Notes: generated from the sequence alone by a model not told the origin. Counted from the first letter of the stretch, positions 38,204 to 47,352 are shown. The stretch: 64,000 nucleotides of DNA from Pseudanabaenaceae cyanobacterium SKYG29 (GCA_025055675.1 JANWWT010000002.1:186001-250000); one strand, 5' to 3'. Translations and numbers: made by a program.

Positions 38204-39390
38204 GGCTGAATTTTTTGGTAATAGACCAATTCATGATCAGGAAGGAGTTGGGGATGAAAAATTTTAATTAAGTCCGCCAAGATAAGATGGGGATTGGCTA
38301 CACCACTTTCCCAAAAGTCATTCGCCCCTTTCTCATGCAAACGCTTATTAGCTAGATAAACATTCCTATTTTGCACAGCCCGAAATTGACTGTAACGATC
38401 GTCTGTTTTGAGAATATCCTTAACTGTTCGCCAAGTCTGATCACCATTGACCCAATATTCAGCCTGCTGTCCCTTGAGCAAGACATCCTCAAAAGATAGT
38501 TGTAAACTCTCCTTGGAAGCATCATTTGCCCACAGATAGTTAGCCCCTGCATCTGCCAATAACTGGGCAGGATAGGTTTTACCCCCTGGTACATACCAAA
38601 CCCCTTGATAACTAAAACCCGCCATCACTGTGGGTCTCTTTTTGACATTCTGCGTCAGTTGCTTTAACTGTTGATACCTTTTTTCCACCTGATGGAAGTA
38701 CCGATCGGCTTTTTCTTCAGCGTTAAAAAACAGGGCTAGAAACTTAATCCATTCCGTTCTTGCCAAAGGTGAAGGCTCACGGTATTCTGCCACGATCGCT
38801 ACTGGTAAATTACCTTTGCGCAACACTGGCAAAACATCGGTATTAGGATTACCCGTCCCATAGGTGAAAACAACATCAGGTTTTAATAAAAAAAGTGCCT
38901 CTTGATTGAGAGTAGACCCCTGTCCTAGGGCAATAGTTTTACCCGCGGCAATCTGGTTATGGATTCGTTGTGAATATACGTAATGGGCTAAACCAATACC
39001 CTTGATTTTATCAACTACACCCAAATTTTCTAAGTGCGTCAAATAGGTAGTAGAAAGAGCCACGATCGATCGGGCAGGAATTGTAAATACCTGGTCATAG
39101 CCCGAAGGCACAGGTGCACCACACATAACTAATGCATACCGCAATTGCTTTCCACCCTTCCAGGGGCTATTAATTGTAACCAGTTTGTAGTATTTGTGAT
39201 AGGTGACTGTAAATCTTTGGGCATGTTTAACTTGCGTTTTAACAGGAAAATAGTCCTTTTGGGAGTCAAAGTTTCGGATACATTCCCTTGACTCAAACTT
39301 AGGGGGCAAAGATTTGTTTAATCCATAGGCAGTAAGCCACGGTACAGAGAATAAAAAGAGCAAGCCCAGACCTAACCTAAATTTCCCCAT
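38200..39390 (-). CDS. btuF: Periplasmic substrate-binding protein of the B12 transporter
   Basis: About 396 residues. A signal segment (FRLGLGLLFLFSVPWLTAYG) is followed by a FecB/BtuF-type domain with GYDQVFTIPARSIVALSTTY, LENLGVVDKIKGIGLAHYVY, LFLLKPDVVFTYGTGNPNTD and YLWANDASKESLQLSFEDVL. It is longer than E. coli BtuF because of a ~70-residue N-terminal insert (RECIRNFDSQKDYFPVKTQV) before the domain. By fold alone the substrate could be a siderophore; the riboswitch argues for cobalamin. The start is 39390 or 39399; both overlap the preceding gene. Confidence 0.85.
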   Translation of the reverse strand: MGKFRLGLGLLFLFSVPWLTAYGLNKSLPPKFESRECIRNFDSQKDYFPVKTQVKHAQRFTVTYHKYYKLVTINSPWKGGKQLRYALVMCGAPVPSGYDQVFTIPARSIVALSTTYLTHLENLGVVDKIKGIGLAHYVYSQRIHNQIAAGKTIALGQGSTLNQEALFLLKPDVVFTYGTGNPNTDVLPVLRKGNLPVAIVAEYREPSPLARTEWIKFLALFFNAEEKADRYFHQVEKRYQQLKQLTQNVKKRPTVMAGFSYQGVWYVPGGKTYPAQLLADAGANYLWANDASKESLQLSFEDVLLKGQQAEYWVNGDQTWRTVKDILKTDDRYSQFRAVQNRNVYLANKRLHEKGANDFWESGVANPHLILADLIKIFHPQLLPDHELVYYQKIQP

Positions 39391-40243
39391 GACTGGCATA
39401 CAAATAGCGTTCTACCTTTTGACCATTGACCAGATGGTCTCTGACAATTTGCCTGGCTACTTCGGGAGTAACACGACAATACCAAGTCCGATCGGCAGAA
39501 TAGAAAACAACAGGTCCCATCTTGCACACCTCTAAACAACCAGAATCTCCTACCCGTACATCCAAACCTTGTTTTTCTACTTCTTCTTTCAGGGCTTGAT
39601 AAATTGGTTGCCACTCCCGCGACGGCAGACAACGACCCGATCGGCAGACAGAAATATAAGGCTTTTTCAGGGGATTAGCAGGGAAAGGAATCGGGTCTAA
39701 GCCCAAAACATAAATACGGCGTAGAGATTCATACAGGCTGAGTTTTGCCAAGTTAGGTTGATGTTCTGGTAACAGGGACTCATCCTCTGCCACAAAGGGA
39801 TTAGGCAAAAACAAAGTCATCATCTTTTCTGCCTTACCATTCCAAAACTGAATTCCCCAACTGCGGGGTTGCCCCTGCTGATTAAACCGTCGATAAAAAG
39901 CACCCTTGCTGACCAGACGGTGTTGTTGCAATTCCTTGGATGTCCGATCGTGGGGACCGCCTCGATGTTCCTCAACGCACAGATGTAAATGCCAACTGTC
40001 AGTGACCACAGTTAAATAACCATCGTAAATTACATTGATTTTGGGTGGGGCATTAAACTCTAGTTCCAAAACACTGCCCTCTACCACATGACCTACCTGC
40101 ACCGATCGCCAATTTTCCTCAAACAGAGTGAACAACAGAGGACCCAAAACATCGATCGTGACAGGAAAGAACTCATATTCAATTTGTCCACCATTGGGTG
40201 TATTTTCCACAAGAGTTTGCCCCAGGGGTGTGACATAACGCAT
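39377..40243 (-). CDS. Two-domain protein with C-terminal thioredoxin-like [2Fe-2S] ferredoxin
   Basis: A 288-residue cytoplasmic protein. The N-terminal ~180 residues (IEYEFFPVTIDVLGPLLFTL, LHLCVEEHRGGPHDRTSKEL) form a domain I do not recognise. The C-terminal ~85 residues are a thioredoxin-like ferredoxin: YISVCRSGRCLPSREW, then GLDVRVGDSGCLEVCKMGP, giving cysteines C-x4-C and C-x3-C, and PEVARQIVRDHLVNG. Lying between btuB and btuF under a cobalamin riboswitch, it is a candidate for reducing or processing imported cobalamin. That role is inference from context only. Confidence 0.75.
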   Translation of the reverse strand: MRYVTPLGQTLVENTPNGGQIEYEFFPVTIDVLGPLLFTLFEENWRSVQVGHVVEGSVLELEFNAPPKINVIYDGYLTVVTDSWHLHLCVEEHRGGPHDRTSKELQQHRLVSKGAFYRRFNQQGQPRSWGIQFWNGKAEKMMTLFLPNPFVAEDESLLPEHQPNLAKLSLYESLRRIYVLGLDPIPFPANPLKKPYISVCRSGRCLPSREWQPIYQALKEEVEKQGLDVRVGDSGCLEVCKMGPVVFYSADRTWYCRVTPEVARQIVRDHLVNGQKVERYLYASHGEI

Positions 40244-40255
40244 AGTTATTTTCTC

Positions 40256-42313
40256 CTACAAAAAGCTTGCAGTTAAACCTAGGCGATAGGTACGTCCCGC
40301 ATCAGGAAAGCCAGGAAACAATTCAAACCGTTGGTCAAAAATATTTTCTACTCCCCCTGTCAGTTGCCATCCTTCTCCCAGAGGTAAGCGAAACCGCAGA
40401 TCAAAAGTAGTATAGCCATTGAGAAATTCCCGATTCAAGTTGTCTGTAGGATAGCCAGATAGGGAGTGCATAAGCAGACCAACGTAAGTACCTTTACGGT
40501 CATCAAAAGCCAGCCCTAAATTCAATGAATCAGCACCAGCAAAGCGTAACTCTTTACCGATTACAGCGGGATTAGCATCATCTAAAATAATTGGGTTATT
40601 ATTGGTGTAATTAGCTTGCAGGAATAGATTAGGTGCCAGTTGCAAGTTTAAACTAGTTTCTACACCCGTAGAGCGGACAAAACCAATATTTGTAAAGGTA
40701 CCACTGATGCCATCCCTAGGGGGAATAACCCTCGTAAAAGCTACAACATTGCTGATATTATTGATGTAGTAAGTGAACCGCAATAGACCTATATCCCCTA
40801 ATTTTTGATCGAAACCAAAATCGTAACTATCCCCTGTTTCTGGCAGTAGGTTGGGGTTACCAATAAAAGTGGGATTGGCTGAGAACAAGTTAGAGATAGT
40901 CGGCAAACGGAAATTGCGCACATAGTTAGCCCGCACAATTGTGTCGCCAAAACCAAATTTAGTCCCTACGGCAGGAGTAGTTACAGAACCCTTCGCTAAG
41001 CTACTAAACTCCTGTCTTAGTCCAGCAGTGACAGCCATAGATGGACTGACATCAACAACATATTGAGCAAAGATAGCCCCCTGGGATACACCTGCATCAT
41101 AGCCCAATCTGACTTCTTCTGTCGCTAGATTTTGCGTAGTGTTCCTCACAGCGACATCGCGGTAGTCCAGCCCATAGGTAAGAGTTTGATTGGGGGCAAA
41201 CTGCCAGCGGTGTTGTATCTGGGTTCCCCAAGAACGCTGCCTTGTCTCAAATCTCTGTTGTGTTTGTGGTCTTCTACTTTTCACAGTCCGCCCAGCAGTG
41301 TCAACACTCAGGGTTTCGGCAAAAGCAGTGCGATTATCAAAGCGCGTGTTGAGAAAGTCGGCAAAAATCCGAGCTGTTAGCAGAGAATCTGTTCCTGCTC
41401 CCAACTGCTGCTGCCAGGATACATCGGTGAGAATCTGGTCAGTATACTTGCGATTGTTATCGGTGAGAGAATTAAAAAACCCCTGTCCAAACTGTGGTTC
41501 AGGAATCGGTACTCCCCCTGGTACGCCCTGTTCTTTCGGTAAGTAAAAGGCAGACAAACTCAGTTTAGTCCGATCGGTTGGCTCATAGTTAAACTTTATG
41601 CCCAGGTTATTGTAGATGGTGTCATTGTTGACACGGAAGGCAGACACATCAGCGATCGAAAAGAAGTAGTTGTTCTGGGCTTGGGTACGATTGTAGTTTA
41701 ACAAAAGCGAAAAATCTCCCTCCCTGGTATTCAGGGAAAACTGTTGGCTATTAAAACCCAAATTCCCCAGCTCAGTAGTTAAGCGATAGACTCTGCCCTC
41801 CTCTGGACTAGTTGTGATAATGTTGACAATCCCACCAATCGCATCCGAACCATAGAGGGTAGAACCGCCACCAGGCAAAACCTCAATCCTTTCAATGATG
41901 TCGGTGGTCAGTTCGGAGAGGTCAAAAGCACCCGCTCCCAGATTGTTGATTGGTCTGCCATCTAATAAAATCAACACCTGTGCCGAATTAGAACCCCTAA
42001 TGAACTGCCCCGACAGGGCGTTGACCTCTGTACCAACCGTGCCATCAGGCAAAATGCCTGGCAAAAAGCGCAAAGCTTCTCTAACTGTTCTCGCCCCCTG
42101 GGCTTCTATCTCTTGTCTTTCGATCGTGTAAGCAGGTCGAGTCGTATCCCTAAGGGTACCTTCACTGCGGAAAGGAGTAGCCAGGGGTCGCCGTAGCAGT
42201 TGCTCTGTAACCGTCAGTTCAATGTCATCCTTGGTTTGAGCTAAAGCCCAACCACCAACCAAAGAAACATAAACAAGACTGCCCCAGGACAGCCGCAATA
42301 GTAGTTTAGCCAT
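40256..42313 (-). CDS. btuB: TonB-dependent outer-membrane receptor, BtuB-like
   Basis: About 685 residues starting at MAKLLLRLSWGSLVYVSLVG (ribosome site GAGGT); cleavage is likely after WALA-Q. The TonB box is near DDIELTVTEQLL. The plug domain has TIERQEIEAQGARTVREALR, FIRGSNSAQVLILLDGRPIN, and RIEVLPGGGSTLYGSDAIGG, and a 22-strand barrel follows, ending in the aromatic YRLGLTASFL. The BtuB assignment rests on the cobalamin riboswitch in its leader and on the btuF/btuC genes behind it. An upstream reading to 42346 only covers the leader. Confidence 0.9.
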   Translation of the reverse strand: MAKLLLRLSWGSLVYVSLVGGWALAQTKDDIELTVTEQLLRRPLATPFRSEGTLRDTTRPAYTIERQEIEAQGARTVREALRFLPGILPDGTVGTEVNALSGQFIRGSNSAQVLILLDGRPINNLGAGAFDLSELTTDIIERIEVLPGGGSTLYGSDAIGGIVNIITTSPEEGRVYRLTTELGNLGFNSQQFSLNTREGDFSLLLNYNRTQAQNNYFFSIADVSAFRVNNDTIYNNLGIKFNYEPTDRTKLSLSAFYLPKEQGVPGGVPIPEPQFGQGFFNSLTDNNRKYTDQILTDVSWQQQLGAGTDSLLTARIFADFLNTRFDNRTAFAETLSVDTAGRTVKSRRPQTQQRFETRQRSWGTQIQHRWQFAPNQTLTYGLDYRDVAVRNTTQNLATEEVRLGYDAGVSQGAIFAQYVVDVSPSMAVTAGLRQEFSSLAKGSVTTPAVGTKFGFGDTIVRANYVRNFRLPTISNLFSANPTFIGNPNLLPETGDSYDFGFDQKLGDIGLLRFTYYINNISNVVAFTRVIPPRDGISGTFTNIGFVRSTGVETSLNLQLAPNLFLQANYTNNNPIILDDANPAVIGKELRFAGADSLNLGLAFDDRKGTYVGLLMHSLSGYPTDNLNREFLNGYTTFDLRFRLPLGEGWQLTGGVENIFDQRFELFPGFPDAGRTYRLGLTASFL

Positions 42314-42350
42314 TTTCTGTACCTCGCAGAAAAAAGGGAATAGCAAGACA

Positions 42351-42485
42351 CCTGGCGGGCATTCTGACTGAGGAAGATACTTCCATCACAGCTGCGGGAC
42401 AGCGTTGGATTCACACCAAACTTTCCCCGTTACCTCTAGGGGCTGCTCCCCCCCAGAACCAAGTCACCTTACCCTAGCACCATCT
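42351..42485 (-). ncRNA. Cobalamin riboswitch
   Basis: Read on the minus strand, the leader of btuB contains GGGGAAAGTTTGGTGTGAAT, then CCAACGCTGTCCCGCAGCTG, TGATGGAAG and AGTCAGAATGCCCGCCAGG. These are the conserved core elements of the cobalamin riboswitch (GGGAA, GGTGxxAATCC, CCCGCxxCTGT and the closing GTCAG..GCC). It ends about 38 bases before the btuB start, so binding probably blocks translation or continued transcription of btuB. The 5' boundary is approximate. Confidence 0.93.
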
Positions 42486-42543
42486 CCCACCACCGTCAAT
42501 CTCTGCCACCTACCTCCCAACCTAGTTGTAAAAAATTTCGAAT

Positions 42544-42563
42544 AAATTTATTGCAATAAATTT
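42544..42563. promoter_or_regulatory. Perfect 20-base AT-rich palindrome between btuB and isiA
   Basis: AAATTTATTGCAATAAATTT is perfectly self-complementary. It lies about 60 bases upstream of the riboswitch and 215 bases upstream of isiA, in the divergent promoter region. Such AT-rich palindromes suit a Fur-type iron box, which would fit iron-stress genes, but the match to a Fur consensus is not clear. Confidence 0.5.
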
Positions 42564-42715
42564 GCAGCTATGTTAGACTAACCCTAGTCAAGTGAGACAT
42601 GACTGTTCCTCTCATAGAGTAGGCTAGCTAGGTAGACAGGGGGTTCTACCTGGCTTTTTCCCTGTAAATCTTTCTGTCAAAACGTTTCTTAATACAAATT
42701 TAATAGTAAAAACTC

Positions 42716-42744
42716 TTGATAAACTTGGAACTAGGCAGTAATAT
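42716..42744 (+). promoter_or_regulatory. Sigma-70-type promoter of the isi cluster
   Basis: TTGATA at 42716-42721 and TAATAT at 42739-42744 are separated by 17 bases, the ideal spacing. They lie 36 bases upstream of the isiA ATG. This is the best promoter match in the intergenic region. A start site close to the ATG would give a short leader. Confidence 0.6.
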
Positions 42745-42779
42745 TTATCCTAGTTACTGAGTTTGAATATCAATAAGCT

Positions 42780-43814
42780 ATGGAAATAGAACAACGTATG
42801 CAGGAGACTGGGGATGACAATATCCCTTGGTGGGCAGGCAATGCTCGGCTGACCAACTTATCGGGTCAACTGTTGGGTGCTCATGTTGCCCATGCGGGGT
42901 TAATTGTGTTGTGGGCAGGACTGATGACTTTGTTTGAAATTGCCCATTTCGATCCCAGTCGACCAATGTATGAACAGGGATTGATTCTTTTACCCCATTT
43001 AGCTAGCCAAGGTTGGGGGATAGGTGCAGATGGAGTTGTAGTCTCCACTTATCCCTTTTATGTTATTGGGGTTTTGCACTTGATTTCTTCAGGAGTGCTT
43101 AGTTTTGGTGGTGTCTTCCATGCTCTGCGGGGACCTAAGTCTTTGTTAAATTTGCCATTCTATGGTTACACCTGGGCAGACACTAACAAGATGACTAACA
43201 TTATTGGCTTCCATATAATTGTATTAGGATTAGGAGCCTTGTTATTGGTGACAAAAGCTATGTTTTGGGGTGGTTTGTACGACCCGATCGCTAGAACTGT
43301 GCGTCTGGTTACTAATCCTACCCTCGATCCAGGGATTATTTTTGGTTACTTGTTTGGTGCAATTGGCAAGAATTGGCTTGCCAGCGTGGATAATCTAGAA
43401 GATGTGGTAGGTGGTCACATTTGGATTGGGTTAATTTGTATTGGTGGTGGCATCTTTCACCTGCTAACTAAACCGTACAGTTGGACAGAGAGGCTATTTA
43501 TTTGGTCAGGAGAGGCCTACCTGTCTTACAGCCTAGGTGCCCTAGCTTTGATGGCATTTGTAGCCACATATTTTGTATCCGTCAATACTACAGTATACCC
43601 GATCGTTTTCTATGGTGAACCGCTATCGATCAAGATGGGGATTGTCCCCTACTTTGCTACCTTTGACGGCAGTCTAACCAATAGAGTGTGGTTAGCTAAC
43701 GCTCATTTCTGGTTAGGTTTCTTCTTTTTGCAGGGACATATTTTCCACGCGCTGCAGGCTTGGGGCTTTAACTTTAGAACAGGTAGAGTCGAATCAGTTG
43801 TAGCACAGGTATAG
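42780..43814 (+). CDS. isiA: Iron-stress chlorophyll-binding antenna IsiA (CP43')
   Basis: A 344-residue thylakoid protein with six helices of the PsbC/Pcb family. It lacks the large lumenal loop of true PsbC. Residues [21 protein letters not shown] (written in outline), [48 protein letters not shown] and [20 protein letters not shown] contain the His ligands for chlorophyll. Under iron starvation IsiA forms rings around photosystem I and quenches excess energy. isiB follows by 10 bases. Confidence 0.96.
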   Translation: MEIEQRMQETGDDNIPWWAGNARLTNLSGQLLGAHVAHAGLIVLWAGLMTLFEIAHFDPSRPMYEQGLILLPHLASQGWGIGADGVVVSTYPFYVIGVLHLISSGVLSFGGVFHALRGPKSLLNLPFYGYTWADTNKMTNIIGFHIIVLGLGALLLVTKAMFWGGLYDPIARTVRLVTNPTLDPGIIFGYLFGAIGKNWLASVDNLEDVVGGHIWIGLICIGGGIFHLLTKPYSWTERLFIWSGEAYLSYSLGALALMAFVATYFVSVNTTVYPIVFYGEPLSIKMGIVPYFATFDGSLTNRVWLANAHFWLGFFFLQGHIFHALQAWGFNFRTGRVESVVAQV

Positions 43815-43824
43815 GGAGGAAGAG

Positions 43825-44334
43825 ATGACTAAGATTGGTGTATTTTTTGGGACAACAACAGGTAAAACAGAGGGAATTGCTGACTTAATTGTGGATGAAC
43901 TGGATGGTCTGCCTGTAGTTTGCAAAGATATTGCCAAAACCCAGTTGGAAGAACTCACCCAGTATGATGTTTTAATCATTGGTTGTCCTACTTGGGATAT
44001 TGGGCAATTGCAGTCTGATTGGGAAGCTATTTATGATGACCTAGACAAGCTAGATTTTTCTGGCAAAAAAGTTGCCTACTTTGGTACAGGGGATCAGTAT
44101 GGTTATGCTGATAACTTCATGGATGCGATCGGTATTTTAGAAGAGAAAATCAGCAGTCGGGGCGGTCAAACTGTTGGATACTGGTCAACAGACGGCTATG
44201 AGTTTAATCAATCTCGGGCAGTACGCAATGGCAAGTTTGTCGGTCTAGCGATTGATGAAGACAATCAGCCAGAGTTGACAGAAGAGCGTGTCAAACGTTG
44301 GACAGCCCAACTGAAGCAGGAGCTAGGTCTGTAG
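43825..44334 (+). CDS. isiB: Flavodoxin
   Basis: This 169-residue long-chain flavodoxin replaces ferredoxin as electron carrier from photosystem I in low iron. The FMN phosphate loop FFGTTTGKTEGIA is at residue 8, CPTWDIGQLQSDWEAIYDDL near 54, VAYFGTGDQYGYADNFMDAI near 88 and the long-chain insertion GYEFNQSRAVRNGKFVGLAI near 130. It has a strong ribosome site (gggaggaagag). It is second in the isi cluster. Confidence 0.97.
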   Translation: MTKIGVFFGTTTGKTEGIADLIVDELDGLPVVCKDIAKTQLEELTQYDVLIIGCPTWDIGQLQSDWEAIYDDLDKLDFSGKKVAYFGTGDQYGYADNFMDAIGILEEKISSRGGQTVGYWSTDGYEFNQSRAVRNGKFVGLAIDEDNQPELTEERVKRWTAQLKQELGL

Positions 44335-44367
44335 TCTTTCATTTCACTGTGCAGAAAAGGAGCGAAC

Positions 44368-45864
44368 ATGACAGCTACAATTACTTACGAACGACAACCA
44401 CAACAGTTTGGTTGGTGGGCAGGCAATGCTCGTCTAACAGAACTATCGGGGAAACTCCTGGGTGCCCATGTTGCCCATGCGGGTTTGATTGTTCTATGGG
44501 CAGGGGCTATGACTCTCTTTGAGTTATCCAGGTACGATGCGTCCCGACCAATTTATGAGCAGGGTTTAATTCTTTTACCCCACATTGCCAGTTTGGGTGT
44601 GGGAGTAGCCAAGGGAGGAGTGATTGTTGACACCTATCCCTACTTTGTGATTGCGGTTTTACACTTAGTTTCCTCAGCTGTTCTAGGGGCTGGGGGTATT
44701 TTCCACTCTCTGCTACAGGCAGACAGATTGCCTATGTCCAACACATTTAGCGGTTTCTTTGGCTACGAGTGGGAAGACGGCGATAAAATGACGACCATCA
44801 TCGGTATTCACCTTTTACTCTTGGGGGGAGGAGCATTACTACTAGTAGCTAAAGCTCTATTTTGGGGTGGTTTGTATGACCCAAGAGTAGAGGATGTACG
44901 GGTAATTACTAATCCCACTCTCAATCCATTTGTCATCTTTGGCTACTTGTTGGGCATCGTTGGCAACGGTAGAGGTATGGCAGCTGTAAATAATCTGGAA
45001 GATGTGGTCGGTGGTCATATCTATGTTGGTCTTTTGTGTATTGGTGGTGGTGTCTTTCACATCCTGACCAAGCCGTTTGCCTGGGCACGATCGGTTCTCA
45101 TCTATTCTGGGGAAGCTTATCTTTCCTATAGCTTGGGTGCTCTTGCTTACATGGGTGCTCTAGCAGCTTACTTTGTTACCTTCAACAACACTGTTTATCC
45201 AGAAGTTTTTTACGGGCCTGTAGATACTTGGCAAACGACAGCAGGAGTGGTGACAACTAGGGGATGGCTGGCTTCTTTCCACTATGTTTTGGCAGGATTG
45301 TTTCTTGCAGGTCATCTGTGGCATGCCATCCGTGCTCGTGCAAAGGCAAAGGGGTTTGATCTCAGTAAAGGGGATTTGGTCCGCCCCTTCGACAATGATC
45401 CCCAGGTGGGCAATCTGGCTACACCTGTCAACTCTTCTGACTTTACTCTGAACTTTCTGCGCGGTTTACCAATCTATCGGGCTGGTCTTTCGCCTTTTGC
45501 CAGAGGTTTGGAAATCGGTATGGCCCATGGCTACTGGCTGATTGGACCTTTCATTAAACTCAATCCTGCCCGTGATACGGACTTTGCTTATACTTCGGGG
45601 CTGTTGGCAACTCTAGCGTTGTTGCTGGTGATGACGATCGCTTTGTCTACCTATGGTACCGTTTCCTTTCAGAAGCAGCTAGTGACAGTACCCCGTCCTG
45701 CCTTTGCCCGTACCATACCCAATGTCCCAGAAACCCTCGTCACTATCGAAGGATGGAGTCAGTTTACGGCGGCATTCTTTGTGGGCGGTTGTGGGGGGGC
45801 AGTGTTTGCCTATCAGCTGCTGTTGAACTGGGGACGGATTCAAAATTTGTTTCCCTTGAGTTAG
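44368..45864 (+). CDS. CP43'-type antenna fused to a PsaL-like domain
   Basis: A 498-residue protein. Residues 1-335 are an IsiA-like six-helix antenna ([55 protein letters not shown]). From about 345 it changes to a photosystem I subunit XI (PsaL)-like domain: [56 protein letters not shown] and two to three further helices ending at [14 protein letters not shown]. Such fusions are known in several cyanobacteria and could dock antenna at the PsaL site of photosystem I. Its place behind isiAB supports an iron-stress role. Confidence 0.93.
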   Translation: MTATITYERQPQQFGWWAGNARLTELSGKLLGAHVAHAGLIVLWAGAMTLFELSRYDASRPIYEQGLILLPHIASLGVGVAKGGVIVDTYPYFVIAVLHLVSSAVLGAGGIFHSLLQADRLPMSNTFSGFFGYEWEDGDKMTTIIGIHLLLLGGGALLLVAKALFWGGLYDPRVEDVRVITNPTLNPFVIFGYLLGIVGNGRGMAAVNNLEDVVGGHIYVGLLCIGGGVFHILTKPFAWARSVLIYSGEAYLSYSLGALAYMGALAAYFVTFNNTVYPEVFYGPVDTWQTTAGVVTTRGWLASFHYVLAGLFLAGHLWHAIRARAKAKGFDLSKGDLVRPFDNDPQVGNLATPVNSSDFTLNFLRGLPIYRAGLSPFARGLEIGMAHGYWLIGPFIKLNPARDTDFAYTSGLLATLALLLVMTIALSTYGTVSFQKQLVTVPRPAFARTIPNVPETLVTIEGWSQFTAAFFVGGCGGAVFAYQLLLNWGRIQNLFPLS

Positions 45865-45875
45865 GATAAAAAGTT

Positions 45876-45980
45876 ATGATGCACTACGAAAGCAAAGCAG
45901 CAATTATCTTTCTGCTGGGTGCGTTGTGGGCGTACACGATGGTTGCTAGTCTCAATGCCATTCATCTGATGTTTACTTAA
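45876..45980 (+). CDS. 34-residue single-helix membrane protein in the isi cluster
   Basis: An ATG 12 bases behind the fusion gene opens 34 codons: MMHYESKAAIIFLLGALWAY at the start, ending TMVASLNAIHLMFT. Residues 7-32 form one hydrophobic helix. A ribosome-site-like AGGA lies before it, and a terminator follows 6 bases after the stop, so it is the last gene of that transcript. Size and shape are those of small photosystem subunits (PsaI, PsaM, PsaJ types), but I see no match to a named one. Confidence 0.65.
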   Translation: MMHYESKAAIIFLLGALWAYTMVASLNAIHLMFT

Positions 45981-45985
45981 CTTGG

Positions 45986-46013
45986 TGGGGGGAGTGCTGC
46001 TCTCCCTTTTTTT
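45986..46013 (+). terminator. Rho-independent terminator after the isi antenna genes
   Basis: GGGAG-TGCTGCT-CTCCC is followed by TTTTTTT. It lies directly behind the 34-codon gene and would end or attenuate the isiA transcript before the downstream isiC group. Confidence 0.75.
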
Positions 46014-46038
46014 GGGTTTATGAGGAGAAGAATGACAG

Positions 46039-46281
46039 ATGCTTTGGATTATTGCTTACAATCTTGCCTTTTGGTCGATTGTCGCCACAGTTCTCTATGG
46101 CTATTGGCGGTCTCTACGATCGAGTTGGCAGTGGGTTAGAGAACACCATCGCATTCCCTGTAGTCGGTGTGTCTATTTCACAGGTAATTATCGTCTGAAG
46201 TGTACTGTCCATCCCTGTTCTGCTCTTTCTCCCCAAGCAATCAATTGTCCTGACTTTGAGCCAAGGCTTTATGAAAGATAA
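46039..46281 (+). CDS. Small membrane protein with Cys motif, isi-linked
   Basis: An 80-residue protein. An N-terminal membrane helix (LWIIAYNLAFWSIVATVLYG) is followed by a cytoplasmic or lumenal tail with CSRCVYFTGNYRLKCTVHPC and INCPDFEP, five cysteines in all. Similar small proteins accompany isiABC in other cyanobacteria (from memory, ssl0461 of Synechocystis). A metal or Fe-S role is possible. The end overlaps isiC by 11 bases. Confidence 0.7.
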   Translation: MLWIIAYNLAFWSIVATVLYGYWRSLRSSWQWVREHHRIPCSRCVYFTGNYRLKCTVHPCSALSPQAINCPDFEPRLYER

Positions 46282-46978
46282 ACTAGAAGCGGTCATCATC
46301 AGCACTAGTCCCAGCAACGATCGTTTAGATGTCAGCTTAGCTCGCTATTTGGGTAAACACTATTCTGTTGCCCAATGGATTTACAGTCATTCTCAGTTAG
46401 ATGCGGCTATTTCGACAACCGAGATTTTAGGCAATTTGCAAAACTACCTTGCTCCCTTTCCTCCCGTGCATCTAATCGGACACAGCCTGAACGGAATGTT
46501 AGCCTTTTTGTATGCGCAAAAGTTTCCCGATCGAGTGTTATCTTTAACTTTGTTAGCAGTAGGCAAAAATATGGCAATGAATTGGATTGCTCAATATTAT
46601 TTTAATTTACACTTCCTACCAATCTGTCGTAATTGCCTCCTGGAACAAATGGCGATCAATCTATTCGGTTATCGTTCTCCCTCCGAACTATACTTCTATG
46701 TCCAGTTATTGGAGCAAGACCTGACCTACGGCTTTTCTCCCCACAGTCCCTTTCAGTTAGCTTGTCAGAAAAACGAACCGATTCCTGTCCCTCTCTGCGT
46801 CTGTGGTAGTGAAGATGATTTCATCTGTGACCCCGATACTCTATCTACTTGGCAACCTCTGTTGAAAGATGATGACCAGTTTTATCTTCTGCCGGCAGGC
46901 AAACACTACTTCCATCATTTTCAGGTAGAAACAGTGAGCAGTTTGATTCAAGACTTCTGGCAAGCTACTCAGACATAG
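46271..46978 (+). CDS. isiC: Alpha/beta hydrolase, IsiC-like
   Basis: About 235 residues from MKDKLEAVIISTSPSNDRLD. The nucleophile elbow VHLIGHSLNGMLAFLYAQKF is near residue 75 (Ser in GHSLNG), the acid is probably in VCGSEDDFICDP near 180, and the catalytic His in GKHYFHHF near 215. IsiC, the third gene of the Synechocystis isi operon, is a hydrolase-like protein of unknown substrate; gene order here supports the name. A longer reading from a TTG at 46256 is possible. Confidence 0.75.
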   Translation: MKDKLEAVIISTSPSNDRLDVSLARYLGKHYSVAQWIYSHSQLDAAISTTEILGNLQNYLAPFPPVHLIGHSLNGMLAFLYAQKFPDRVLSLTLLAVGKNMAMNWIAQYYFNLHFLPICRNCLLEQMAINLFGYRSPSELYFYVQLLEQDLTYGFSPHSPFQLACQKNEPIPVPLCVCGSEDDFICDPDTLSTWQPLLKDDDQFYLLPAGKHYFHHFQVETVSSLIQDFWQATQT

Positions 46979-47195
46979 CTAACTCTGACCAGGGAATAAA
47001 AAACTACAGAGCAAACAGATTAACCAGAGCGGCAAAAACGCCACTGTCCTCATGCGTAAAAATACCTTCTCGATCGACTGGTTCGGGTCGAGAGTCTTGC
47101 CAACCGACGGCTTACAACTGACCACAGAGTTTTAAACAGGGGCGGCAGAATCTTTACGGAGTTGTTACCAGATTGTAAATTTTTATGAATTCTTG
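46979..47195. other. Spacer between isiC and the origin
   Basis: About 215 bases without a gene I can support. A reading frame on the minus strand across 47050-47427 is made of the DnaA-box repeats themselves and is not a gene. Confidence 0.5.
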
Positions 47196-47217
47196 GCACG
47201 GCTGGGGTGGGGAAACC

Positions 47218-47342
47218 TGTGGAAAACCTGTGGAAAACTCGGCAAAATCTGTGGAAAACCTGTGGAAAACTTCGCCCTTTCTGTGGAAAAAAAAGGCGTT
47301 CCTGTGGAAAACTTTGACTAGGTATTTGTACCCTGTGGAAAA
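47218..47342 (-). repeat. Seven DnaA boxes (minus orientation)
   Basis: TGTGGAAAA occurs at 47218, 47229, 47250, 47261, 47282, 47303 and 47334. Spacings of 11, 21, 11, 21, 21 and 31 bases lie near multiples of one helical turn, so the boxes lie on about the same face of the DNA. Confidence 0.92.
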
Positions 47343-47352
47343 CTAGGGGGGT

